Under the pieces are notes generated by a model that saw nothing but the letters and a program-made list of their open reading frames with translations, ran no database searches and was not told the DNA's origin. A DNA stretch of 64,000 bases from Alphaproteobacteria bacterium (GTDB lineage Bacteria; Pseudomonadota; Alphaproteobacteria; Elsterales; Elsteraceae), in contig RDXE01000029.1 of assembly GCA_004292755.1 (NCBI GenBank), forward strand, positions 62,001 to 126,000, in the 5' to 3' direction. Made by a program: the position numbers and the translations under genes. Position 1 is the first letter of the stretch. Every line of letters starts with the position of its first letter. This document shows positions 36,878-45,303 of the stretch, in pieces.

Positions 36878-38503
36878 TTACAACTCCTTCGCCCGGTCGC
36901 GCAGCACGTACTTCTGAATCTTGCCGGTGGAGGTTTTTGGCAGCGGGCCGAACACCACGGTGCGGGGAATCTTGTAGTGGGCCATCCGCTCCCGGCAGAA
37001 CTGGATGATCTCTTGCTCGCTGACGGAGGATGCGTCCTTCAGGGTGATGAACGCGCATGGCGTTTCACCCCATTTCTCATCGGGTCGCGCAACCACGGCC
37101 GCCTCTAGCACTGCAGGGTGGCGGTACAGCACCCCTTCCACTTCGATGGTGGAGATATTCTCCCCACCCGAGATGATGATGTCCTTGGATCGATCCTTCA
37201 GCTCGATGTAGCCATCGGGGTGCATGACCCCCAAATCGCCGGTATGGAACCAGCCACCGCGGAAGGCGGCTTCACTGGCGCTGGGATTCTTCAAGTACCC
37301 CTTCATCACGACATTGCCGCGCATGAACACTTCCCCCATCGCCTCACCATCGGGGGTGACGGGGGTCAGCGTGGCGGGATCGGCGACCATCAAGCCATCG
37401 AGCACGGGATAGCGCACGCCTTGGCGTGCCTTCAAACGGGCTTGCTGGTCGATCGGCAGGCTGTTCCACTCAGGATGCCATTCGCACACGGTCACCGGCC
37501 CATACACTTCCGTGAGGCCATAGACATGGGTGATGCGGAAACCCTGGGCCTCCATCGCCTCAATCACGGCCGCGGGCGGAGGGGCTGCCGCCGTCATCAG
37601 TTGGACCGGATGGGGCAGGGGCTTGCGCTGGTCAGCGGTCGCATTGATCAGCATGCCCATAACAATCGGTGCGCCACACATATGCGTCACGCCGTGCTGG
37701 GCAATGGCCTCGAACATCGCCGTCGCCTCCACGCGCCTCAGGCAGACATGGGTGCCAGCATAGGCTGTGATGGTCCAGGGGAAGCACCAGCCGTTGCAGT
37801 GGAACATTGGCAGGGTCCACAGGTACACAGGCTGGTCTGGCAGATGCCACACCATGCCATTGCCCATGGCATTCAGGTACGCACCGCGATGGTGATACAC
37901 CACGCCCTTCGGATTGCCGGTGGTGCCGGATGTGTAGTTGAGGCTGATGGCCTGCCATTCATCCTGCGGCAACAGGGGCTGGAAGGTGGGGTCGCCGGTC
38001 TCCAGGAAGGCCTCGTACTCCAGGGTGCCGACAGTCGTGTTGCTGGGGGCAAGGGTGTCCAGCACGTCCACCACCAAGGGCTTGGTCTCCATCAACGCCA
38101 GAGCCTTGGCGATCACGGGAGCGAATTCCGGATCGGTCAACAGCACCTTGGTTTCTGAGTGCTGCAGCATGAAGGCAATGGTTTCCGCATCCAGCCGGAT
38201 GTTGAGGGAGTTCAGCACCGCCCCCGCCATCGGCACGCCGAAATGCGCCTCCAGCATCGCGGGGACGTTGGGCAGCATCGCCGCCACGGTCTCACCCGGC
38301 TGCACTCCGGCGCGCACCAGGGCGGAGGCTAGCCGCAAGCTGCGTTGGTGAAACTCCTGATAGCTGCGGCGCAGCTCGCCATGCACGATGGCAGTCCGAC
38401 TGGGATAAATCGCAGCCGAGCGCGCCAGAAACCCTAAGGGAGTGAGCGGCACATGGTTGGCCGCATTGCGCTCAAGACCGACATCATAGATCGAGTGATG
38501 CAC
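36878..38503 (-). CDS. AMP-binding acyl-CoA synthetase
   Basis: About 541 residues of the ANL superfamily. The P-loop is LNYTSGTTGNPKGVVYHHRG, then HVYGLTEVYGPVTVCEWHPE, WFHTGDLGVMHPDGYIELKD, RSKDIIISGGENISTIEVEG and the acyl-activating Lys in PKTSTGKIQKYVLRDRAKEL. Such proteins activate medium-chain or methylthio-propionate-type acids; the substrate cannot be fixed. GTG 38503 is preceded by GGGGAGAG at 5 bases and begins HHSIYDVGLERNAANHVPL, the usual N-terminus of this subgroup. Divergent from the prpE-like gene; convergent with pleD. Confidence 0.92.
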   Translation of the reverse strand: MHHSIYDVGLERNAANHVPLTPLGFLARSAAIYPSRTAIVHGELRRSYQEFHQRSLRLASALVRAGVQPGETVAAMLPNVPAMLEAHFGVPMAGAVLNSLNIRLDAETIAFMLQHSETKVLLTDPEFAPVIAKALALMETKPLVVDVLDTLAPSNTTVGTLEYEAFLETGDPTFQPLLPQDEWQAISLNYTSGTTGNPKGVVYHHRGAYLNAMGNGMVWHLPDQPVYLWTLPMFHCNGWCFPWTITAYAGTHVCLRRVEATAMFEAIAQHGVTHMCGAPIVMGMLINATADQRKPLPHPVQLMTAAAPPPAAVIEAMEAQGFRITHVYGLTEVYGPVTVCEWHPEWNSLPIDQQARLKARQGVRYPVLDGLMVADPATLTPVTPDGEAMGEVFMRGNVVMKGYLKNPSASEAAFRGGWFHTGDLGVMHPDGYIELKDRSKDIIISGGENISTIEVEGVLYRHPAVLEAAVVARPDEKWGETPCAFITLKDASSVSEQEIIQFCRERMAHYKIPRTVVFGPLPKTSTGKIQKYVLRDRAKEL

Positions 38504-38613
38504 TGACGCTCTCCCCTTGCCCCCAAGATGGCCCCGCGCGCATCGCTGCCGAGTGTCGCGTTGGGGCCGATGTTTTGTCGCAGGATTTCGCCTTTCGGAG
38601 CGATTGGCAACCA

Positions 38614-40566
38614 ATGCCAACGGGCAGAAACTGCCGCAGTCCGGGGCACATTAGAAAAACAGCCCCGAGTTGGAGGAAACCGTCATGGCCGGACCCTACG
38701 CCGCTTGCCGATCCAGAGGGGTTCTGGGCAGAGGCGGCGTCAGCCGTCACATGGACCAAACCCTGGGATCGGGTGCTGGATGATACCAACGCCCCCCTGT
38801 ACCGTTGGTTCACGGGCGGTGAACTGAATACATCTTACAATTGTTTGGATCGTCACGTCGAGGCTGGTAACGGGGAGCGCACGGCGCTGATTTATGACAG
38901 CCCGGTAACCAACACGAAAACGATCTGGAGTTATCAGGCGCTGCGCGACCGGGTGGCGCGCATTGCCGGGATGCTGCGCGGTTTGGGCGTGGGCAAGGGT
39001 GATCGCGTGTTGATCTACATGCCGATGATCCCTGAAACCATGATGGCGATGCTGGCGGTCGCGCGCCTCGGTGCCATTCATTCGGTGGTGTTCGGGGGGT
39101 TCGCAGCCAATGAGTTGAAAGTACGCATTGACGACGCCCAGCCGAAAGTGATCCTCGCAGGCTCCTGCGGGATCGAGGTTCAGCGCATCGTCCCCTACAA
39201 GCCGCTGCTGGATCACGCGATCGAGCTTGCGACCCACAAGCCGGACTCAGTGGTCCTCTGGCAGCGTCCCCAGGCGCAGGGCAGCTTGGTCGAAGGGCGC
39301 GACTATGATTGGGCGGCTTTGGAGGCTGCTGCCAGCGCGGTGGACTGCGTGCCCGTGGCGGCGACGGACCCGCTGTACATCCTCTACACATCGGGCACCA
39401 CCGGCATTCCAAAAGGCGTGGTGCGCGACACCGGTGGCCACCTGGTGGCCCTGACCTGGAGCATGCGCGCGATTTACGATATCGGGCCGGGCGATGTGAT
39501 GTTCACCGCTTCCGACCTCGGTTGGGTGGTCGGGCACAGCTACATCTGCTACGCGCCGCTGGCCGTGGGTGGTACGACCATCCTGTATGAAGGCAAGCCC
39601 GTCGGCACACCAGATGCGGGCGCATTCTGGCGGGTGATTGCAGAGTATGGCGTGAAGGTGATGTTCACCGCCCCCACTGCCTTCCGTGCGATCAAGAAAG
39701 AAGACCCGGAGGCGGCGCTGGTCAAACAATATGACCTTAGCCGATTCAAGGCGCTATTCCTGGCGGGGGAGCGTTGCGACCCCGACACACTGCGCTGGGC
39801 CGAGCGAATCCTTGGGGTGCCGGTGGTTGATCATTGGTGGCAGACCGAGACGGGATGGCCGATCTGTGCCAACCCGCTTGGCATTGAACAGTTGCCTGTG
39901 AAGGCTGGGTCCCCCACCGTGGCGATGGCGGGCTGGAATGTTCAGGTGCTGGATGCTGAGTTGAAGCCTGCGGCTGCCGGAGAGATTGGCTCCCTGGTGG
40001 TGAAACTGCCGCTGCCGCCCGGCGCATTGCCAACGCTGTGGCAGAATGAGGACGGGTTCCGCCGCTCCTACCTCAATGATTTCCCTGGCTACTACAAGAC
40101 AGCCGACGCGGGCATTGTGGATGAGGATGGCTATGTCTTCGTGATGTCGCGCACCGACGACATCATCAACGTCGCCGGTCACCGTCTCTCCACCGGCGGG
40201 ATGGAGGAGGTGCTGGCCTCTCACCCGGATGTTGCCGAGTGCGCCGTGATCGGCGTTGCAGATGCACTGAAAGGTCAAGTGCCACTGGGCTTTGTTGTGC
40301 TGAAGGCTGGCGTCACCCGGTCCGAGGACGACATTGTCAAGGAGATCGTCCAGTTGGTGAGGGACCGCATCGGCCCCGTTGCGGCGTTCAAAACCGCGAC
40401 TGTCGTGAAGCGCTTGCCAAAAACCCGATCAGGCAAGATCCTACGCGGGACGATGCAGAAAATCGCCGATGGCGAGCAGTGGAAAATGCCTGCAACCATT
40501 GACGATCCGGTGATTCTGGACGAAATCACCGGCAACTTGAAGGAGATTGGCTACGCCAAACCCTAA
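38614..40566 (+). CDS. prpE: Propionyl-CoA synthetase-like, with apparent N-terminal frameshift
   Basis: About 640 conserved residues beginning LADPEGFWAEAASAVTWTKP, then WDRVLDDTNAPLYRWFTGGE, ILYTSGTTGIPKGVVRDTGG, DLGWVVGHSYICYAPL and the C-terminal Lys in LPKTRSGKILRGTMQKIADG, the PrpE pattern (propionate to propionyl-CoA). The oddity is the start. A strong GGAGGAA (38672-38678) sits 6 bases before ATG 38685, but that ATG is in another frame and reaches a stop about 100 bases on. The frame of the conserved protein has only upstream ATG 38614 or TTG 38575, and those extra residues (for example CRSPGHIRKTAPSWRKPS) do not resemble a PrpE N-terminus. A small deletion near 38700 would explain it. 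The coordinate given uses ATG 38614. Confidence 0.82.
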   Translation: MPTGRNCRSPGHIRKTAPSWRKPSWPDPTPLADPEGFWAEAASAVTWTKPWDRVLDDTNAPLYRWFTGGELNTSYNCLDRHVEAGNGERTALIYDSPVTNTKTIWSYQALRDRVARIAGMLRGLGVGKGDRVLIYMPMIPETMMAMLAVARLGAIHSVVFGGFAANELKVRIDDAQPKVILAGSCGIEVQRIVPYKPLLDHAIELATHKPDSVVLWQRPQAQGSLVEGRDYDWAALEAAASAVDCVPVAATDPLYILYTSGTTGIPKGVVRDTGGHLVALTWSMRAIYDIGPGDVMFTASDLGWVVGHSYICYAPLAVGGTTILYEGKPVGTPDAGAFWRVIAEYGVKVMFTAPTAFRAIKKEDPEAALVKQYDLSRFKALFLAGERCDPDTLRWAERILGVPVVDHWWQTETGWPICANPLGIEQLPVKAGSPTVAMAGWNVQVLDAELKPAAAGEIGSLVVKLPLPPGALPTLWQNEDGFRRSYLNDFPGYYKTADAGIVDEDGYVFVMSRTDDIINVAGHRLSTGGMEEVLASHPDVAECAVIGVADALKGQVPLGFVVLKAGVTRSEDDIVKEIVQLVRDRIGPVAAFKTATVVKRLPKTRSGKILRGTMQKIADGEQWKMPATIDDPVILDEITGNLKEIGYAKP

Positions 40567-40582
40567 GTGCTCCCACCTTGGT

Positions 40583-41548
40583 ATGGTCTTGCTCGCGCTG
40601 CTGCTGCATGGGCCAGCAGCAGCCCAGGTGGGTGTGCGCTTGGCTGATGCGCCTGCTGGCACGGAGCAGGCGTTTGGCACCTTTCTGTTAGAGCCGTTTC
40701 ACCGGGCCTTCGCCGTAGGGCCCAATGGGCGCGTCGGCGTTGCCAGCGCGGCCGATAGTGACGCCGACGCCATTGGACAGGCGTTGCAGCACTGCGGGGA
40801 GGGCTGCCGCGTGATCGCCGTCGGCGACCGCTTGGACGACCAACCCCGCCCGCCGCCGCCGCCCATTGCGCTCGGTCCCGTGCGCAGCGATCCCGACTAC
40901 CCACTGCGTGCCCCCGCTGCGGCAACGGGGGTGGTGATCTGGAACCATGGCAGTGGTCCCGATCCCAGCCAGATCGCGCGCTATCCCGACGCCTGGATGC
41001 GTCACCTGTTCGCGGATGGCTGGGACATCGCGGTGTTCGACCGCAGCCGGGCGGAGGATCAGTTGACGGTGGGCCGCGACCGGTTGGTGGAGGCCATCGC
41101 CCATCTGCGCGGCCATGGCTATCGCCGGGTTGTGCTGGCGGGGCACAGCCGCGGTGCCTGGCTAGCGCTGCTGGCGGCGACTACAGCTGAACTGGCGCCC
41201 GATGCTGTCATCGCCCTTGCTCCCGCCATCCACGGCACCAATCGCCCCGGCAATGTCCGCTTTCAACAGGCTTTGCCCCAATGGCTGGAGCTTGTGGCGG
41301 CGCTGCCCCCGCGGGTTGGCCTAGCGCTGGTGACCTTTCGGGCCGACCCGTTTGATCCCGACCCGCAAGCCCGGGCTGCGGCGGCGGCCAGCCCACGCTG
41401 TCACGCCTTCCTGCTGCCTGAGCCGCCTTGGTCAGAAGGGCACGGTGGCGGCATGGACCTTGGCTTCGCCCGTGCGTTCGGCCCGCTGATCACCCAGTTC
41501 CTCCGCGACACGCACGCCGCCCATTGCGGGGACCGCGGGCAGCGTTAG
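40583..41548 (+). CDS. Secreted alpha/beta-hydrolase-like protein
   Basis: About 321 residues. It begins with a short signal peptide MVLLALLLHGPAAAQVGVRL. The fold is suggested by VVIWNHGSGPDPS (oxyanion region), the nucleophile elbow VLAGHSRGAWLALLAAT and a late His in PPWSEGHGGGMDLGFA, giving a Ser-Asp-His set of an alpha/beta hydrolase. Substrate unknown. It starts 16 bases after the prpE-like stop; RBS is poor. The 268 bases after it (41549-41816) contain no gene I can support. Confidence 0.75.
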   Translation: MVLLALLLHGPAAAQVGVRLADAPAGTEQAFGTFLLEPFHRAFAVGPNGRVGVASAADSDADAIGQALQHCGEGCRVIAVGDRLDDQPRPPPPPIALGPVRSDPDYPLRAPAAATGVVIWNHGSGPDPSQIARYPDAWMRHLFADGWDIAVFDRSRAEDQLTVGRDRLVEAIAHLRGHGYRRVVLAGHSRGAWLALLAATTAELAPDAVIALAPAIHGTNRPGNVRFQQALPQWLELVAALPPRVGLALVTFRADPFDPDPQARAAAAASPRCHAFLLPEPPWSEGHGGGMDLGFARAFGPLITQFLRDTHAAHCGDRGQR

Positions 41549-41816
41549 CCAAGGTGCGCCGTTGAGATGGTTCAAGCGTCCGGCTGGCTCGGCAAGGCTG
41601 GACATGGCCGTCCTGCTTTCCGGCGACGCCTGCGACGCTGTTAACCGGCGGCAGCGGATGGATGACCTCAAGACCCAACCCAGTCGCTCTCGTGCGGCCA
41701 TGGTGTCATGCGCGCTGTGAGTGGCACGTCACCAGCGAAATCGCGTCTCCTGGATCGCGGCCTCTTGTGCAGGTCACCGCGATTACAACGCCGTTTGGCA
41801 GGCCAAATTCAGTGGG

Positions 41817-42965
41817 TCAGCGCGCACCCATCAATCGCGCCCAGAGGGCCAGCAGTACGATGGTGGTGGGCAGGATCAGCAGCTGCACGATGACTGCGCC
41901 GTCGGTCAGATAAAGGGCTGCGGAGCACAGCATCGAGACAAAGATTCCAGCGATGAACACATCCAGGCTGCGCTGCCCGCACCACACCAGCGGCTGCATC
42001 CAGCGGGTACGAAAAATCGCAGCACCGCGAGGGATCAGCCGGGCTGCGACCAGGGCAACCGACAGCGCATGGGCCAGCAGCAGCGGGCTCAAATTCCCTT
42101 TGTCCATCCAATCCCACAACCCAACCAGCAGCGTGGGCGTGCCGAGCCAGTCATGAAACACCCAGGACAGGCGCACCGGAATGCCCAATGCCACCAAAGC
42201 CGCTGCGGGCCAGATCAGCCAGCTGAGCTTGGCCAGCGGGTCAATGCCCAAGATCTTGCGACGCCCAAGGTAGGCGCCAAGGCAGAAGGCAAATTGCCAG
42301 GCGAGTGGGTTGAAGGTCCAGGGCGCGCCGTCCGGCACTGTCATCGGTGACCAGCCGGTGACCTGCACAGCCAGATAGATCAGGGCGGAAGGGGCAAGGC
42401 TCCACCAGCCCCACGAGAGTGGCAAGAGCATCACCGCTGGCAGCCCCAGCATCAACAGAATGAACAGCGGCAGCACATCGAGGAACGGCGGCTGATAGAG
42501 CAGCAGTAGGGCCGCCAGTGCCATACCGCCAGCATCGGCCAGCATCGGCGCGTAGGGGTGCGGATGAAGATAGGCCCAGGTGGGCGCCACCATCAAAATT
42601 GCCTCAACCAAAGCCAGGAACGCCAGCACCATCACCAAATGCCGCACATACAAACCGCGCACGCGGGCGGCCAAATCCCCCCAGGCGGCGCGGAATCCAT
42701 CATTCCGGCACTTACGCTCAAACACACTGGCGAGCATGAAGCCGGAGAGGAACACGAACAGTTCCGAACTATCAGAAAAGCCAAGCTGCTTATGGATCAA
42801 AAAGGCAGCCCAGGCCGCCTCCACATGGCTCCAGCAGATAAACACCTGCAGCAGACCACGCAACCCGTCCAGCCGCTGGTCGCGCAACGGTGGCGGCAGG
42901 GTTGGTCGGGTGCGTGGGCGCGTCGCCTCAGAGCTGGAGATGGAGGTCGCGTCCGTCATTGTCAC
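41817..42965 (-). CDS. OpgC-domain membrane protein (glucan succinyl/acyltransferase-like)
   Basis: 382 residues with about ten membrane segments: LDGLRGLLQVFICWSHVEAA, FSDSSELFVFLSGFMLASVF, HLVMVLAFLALVEAILMVA and others. The early RLDGLRG and SELFVFLSGF phrases are those of the OpgC family, which attaches succinyl groups to periplasmic glucans; related acyltransferase-3 proteins modify surface polysaccharides. No opgG/opgH synthesis genes are nearby. ATG 42965 follows a gap of 165 bases to the divergent TTC38-like gene. Confidence 0.85.
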   Translation of the reverse strand: MTMTDATSISSSEATRPRTRPTLPPPLRDQRLDGLRGLLQVFICWSHVEAAWAAFLIHKQLGFSDSSELFVFLSGFMLASVFERKCRNDGFRAAWGDLAARVRGLYVRHLVMVLAFLALVEAILMVAPTWAYLHPHPYAPMLADAGGMALAALLLLYQPPFLDVLPLFILLMLGLPAVMLLPLSWGWWSLAPSALIYLAVQVTGWSPMTVPDGAPWTFNPLAWQFAFCLGAYLGRRKILGIDPLAKLSWLIWPAAALVALGIPVRLSWVFHDWLGTPTLLVGLWDWMDKGNLSPLLLAHALSVALVAARLIPRGAAIFRTRWMQPLVWCGQRSLDVFIAGIFVSMLCSAALYLTDGAVIVQLLILPTTIVLLALWARLMGAR

Positions 42966-43130
42966 TTAGCCTATCACGGGTCATCCGGGTCTCGGTAAGT
43001 TCGCTGCCGACCCCCACTGGGTTACCAGTGCAGCTATAGCGCGCTTTGGTTCACCAAAACAATTGACGCGCGTCGGTATCACCGGGCACCGATAGTCCCA
43101 GCATAACAATGGGCATTGGGGGATGCGCGC

Positions 43131-44405
43131 ATGGAGATTGATCGCTGGGGCTTGCCGATCGCTGAGGCATCGGTCGCGGTGGCAGGGCATCTGGGCGATG
43201 CATGGCTTGCCTATGGCGCCTTGCGCCAAAGCGCCGGCGATCACTTGAAGGCCGCATTCGCCGACGGGGCCGAGGTGCCCCTGGTTCGTCTGAGCCGTGC
43301 CGCGTTTCTAATGCTGTTTGCCCGGGCGGACTTTGCGGCGAAGGCTGCAGCAGACCTTGCCCTGGTGCCCGCCAGTCTGCCCGCGCGCGAAGCGGCCTAC
43401 CGCGATGCCGTCAAAGCCTGGATCGACAACCGCTTCGAGGCCGCAGCCGAGCGGTTGAAGGAGCATCTGGCGATCGCGCCGACGGATTTTCTGGCGGTCA
43501 AGCTGCAGCAATACCTGTTGTTCTATCTTGGCAGCGGTGCCGCGATGGCAGCTGCCTCGCAGCGGTTGATTGACGCCTGGGGCGATGCTGTGCCCGGCTC
43601 GGCGCTGATCTATGGCTGCCGCGCGTTTGATCTGGAGGAGGCGGGCGCACTGGCCGAGGCCGAGATGATCGGGCGCGCGGCCGTGGAGCGCGAGCCGCTG
43701 GACCTTTGGGGCACCCATGCTGTTGCCCATGTTCTGGAGATGCAGGGCCGTGCCGTGGAGGGACTGGCTTGGCTCAGCCAGTGCGAGCCACATTGGCAGG
43801 GGGCAAACCCGTTCATCGGCCATGTCTGGTGGCATCGCGCGTTGATGCTGTTGACGTTGGGGCGGATGGACGAAGCGCTTGACCTCTATGACGGCGCGGT
43901 CGCCGGGTCGGGCAGCGACGATACCCTTGATTTGGCGAATGCGGTGTCGCTGTTGTGGCGGTTGCAGCGCCATCAAGCGCCCATCGGCGATCGCTGGCAG
44001 CGGCTTGCGCTCATCTGTCGGCGCCGCGCGATGGACGTGATGCTACCGTTCCTGGATTTGCATTTGGCACTTGCCTTTGCTGAGGCAGAGCAGGAAGCCG
44101 ATTTGAGCGATCTGGTCGGCCGTATCGCCGCGCGCTGCCACGACGACACCACCGCTGGCCGGGTGCACAAGGCAGTCGGCCACCGGGTTGCGACGGCGCT
44201 ACTCGCCATGGCCCGTGGCCACCGTGCCGAAGGCTTGGCCGCCCTGGTCCCCGCGCTGGAGGACCTGACTGCGATTGGTGGCAGCCATGCGCAGCGCGAC
44301 GTGTTCTGGCAAGTCGCCATCACGGCAGCCCATGCCGAGGGCAGCCACCCGCTTGCCACCACGCTCCTGGCCCAACGGCCAGGCTATGTTCGCGACCCAA
44401 CCTGA
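43131..44405 (+). CDS. Tetratricopeptide protein, TTC38-like
   Basis: About 424 residues of helical repeats. The diagnostic block is LWGTHAVAHVLEMQGRAVEG then WLSQCEPHW, NPFIGHVWWHRALMLLTLGR and MDEALDLYDGAV, the pattern of the TTC38 family shared by bacteria and animals; its biochemical role is unknown. ATG 43131 begins MEIDRWGLPIAEAS and has GGGGG upstream. No obvious functional partner is adjacent. Confidence 0.85.
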   Translation: MEIDRWGLPIAEASVAVAGHLGDAWLAYGALRQSAGDHLKAAFADGAEVPLVRLSRAAFLMLFARADFAAKAAADLALVPASLPAREAAYRDAVKAWIDNRFEAAAERLKEHLAIAPTDFLAVKLQQYLLFYLGSGAAMAAASQRLIDAWGDAVPGSALIYGCRAFDLEEAGALAEAEMIGRAAVEREPLDLWGTHAVAHVLEMQGRAVEGLAWLSQCEPHWQGANPFIGHVWWHRALMLLTLGRMDEALDLYDGAVAGSGSDDTLDLANAVSLLWRLQRHQAPIGDRWQRLALICRRRAMDVMLPFLDLHLALAFAEAEQEADLSDLVGRIAARCHDDTTAGRVHKAVGHRVATALLAMARGHRAEGLAALVPALEDLTAIGGSHAQRDVFWQVAITAAHAEGSHPLATTLLAQRPGYVRDPT

Positions 44406-44499
44406 TCAGGAACAAGCGAGCGATTGGGCTTGATCCGGTCTCGCCTCGCTTGACCGGGTCCAGTGATCCTCGGCTGCTGTGCGCTAACCGTTTTGTCGG

Positions 44500-44539
44500 T
44501 TGTCTTCTGTGGATGGATGGATATACTCGTTGTTACAAC
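44500..44539 (+). promoter_or_regulatory. Candidate promoter and palindrome for the NYN gene leader
   Basis: TTGTCT (44500-44505) and TATACT (44522-44527) are 16 bases apart. Immediately downstream is GTTGT-T-ACAAC (44529-44539), a palindrome covering the expected start of transcription, which could be an operator. A transcript would begin near 44533-44535 and run into two hairpins before the NYN start. Confidence 0.5.
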
Positions 44540-44542
44540 CCA

Positions 44543-44560
44543 CCCACAGCTTGCTGTGGG
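44543..44560 (+). ncRNA. Leader hairpin 1 upstream of the NYN gene
   Basis: CCCACAGC (44543-44550), TT, GCTGTGGG (44553-44560): a perfect 8-bp stem with minimal 2-base loop at DNA level, about 10 bases into the predicted transcript. Confidence 0.55.
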
Positions 44561-44563
44561 CTC

Positions 44564-44596
44564 AAAGGCCGCGGTGGTCTAGTCACCGCGGCCTTT
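44564..44596 (+). terminator. Leader hairpin 2, terminator-like, upstream of the NYN gene
   Basis: AAAGGCCGCGGTG (44564-44576), loop GTCTAGT, CACCGCGGCCTTT (44584-44596): a perfect 13-bp stem with A/T ends, followed by GCTTTTG. It resembles an intrinsic terminator with a short T-run, placed between promoter and the NYN ribosome-binding site (GGGAGG, 44607-44612). Leaky termination here would give an abundant short RNA and little mRNA. Confidence 0.55.
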
Positions 44597-44616
44597 GCTT
44601 TTGATAGGGAGGCAGA

Positions 44617-45282
44617 ATGCGAACTTTTGTGTATATTGATGGGTTCAATCTCTATTATAGGATGCTGAAAGGATCGCCTAAACTTAAATGGTTAAATCCC
44701 AAACAGTTGGCGAGTGATTTGCTGTCTCCCGCAAACAAGGTTGAGCGTGTTTGTTTTTACACGGCCCGTATCTCGCCGCGGCCTTCCGATCCTAACGCAC
44801 CTGCGCGTCAAGCAATTTATCTTAAAGCCTTGGCGTCGGTGCCGGAAATCCGTGTTCACACCGGCTCATTTTTAACCTCTGAAGTTTGGATGCCGCTCAC
44901 GCAACCACCTGAAGCAAGACCAAAAGTCTACAATTGGTCTCAACCGCTGCCAAAAGCAGTTCGGGTGGTGAAAACTGAAGAAAAAGGAACTGACGTGAGC
45001 CTTGGTGCTCATCTGGTCCGGGATGCTTTCACCAACATGTTTGATGTGGCAGTTGTTCTCACAAACGACTCAGATCTTATAGAGCCGATTCGAATTGCTG
45101 TGCAAGACGCCAAAAAGACGGTTGGCTTGTTTGCCCCCGTAGAGCATCCCAACCAAGGATTGAAGGCCGTGGTATCGTTCTGTCGACATGTCCGCAAGCA
45201 ACATTTATCCAAAGCACAGTTTCCCGACCCTGTCGTCCTGCCCGACGGGAGCTTGGTCACGCGGCCATCTTCTTGGCGATGA
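44617..45282 (+). CDS. NYN-domain (PIN-like) ribonuclease
   Basis: 221 residues of the NYN/LabA-DUF88 family. The metal-binding acids are visible: D8 in TFVYIDGFNLYYRML, D126 in VKTEEKGTDVSLGAHLVRDA, and D151/D153 in VAVVLTNDSDLIEPIRIAVQ, followed by KKTVGLFAPVEHPNQGLKAV. NYN proteins are RNA-cleaving PIN relatives. The gene is clearly lower in GC than its neighbours, a sign of transfer. It stands alone behind its own promoter and two hairpins. The RBS is strong. No antitoxin or phage-defence protein gene is next to it. Its role is unknown. Confidence 0.9.
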   Translation: MRTFVYIDGFNLYYRMLKGSPKLKWLNPKQLASDLLSPANKVERVCFYTARISPRPSDPNAPARQAIYLKALASVPEIRVHTGSFLTSEVWMPLTQPPEARPKVYNWSQPLPKAVRVVKTEEKGTDVSLGAHLVRDAFTNMFDVAVVLTNDSDLIEPIRIAVQDAKKTVGLFAPVEHPNQGLKAVVSFCRHVRKQHLSKAQFPDPVVLPDGSLVTRPSSWR

Positions 45283-45303
45283 CTCGCCTCAGGTCATCGC
45301 CTG

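Noticed and set aside
44406-44616. Tandem-repeat RNA antitoxin of the ToxN type before the NYN gene
   Set aside because: I looked for direct repeats and found only a short GGAT repeat; the leader has hairpins but no repeat array.
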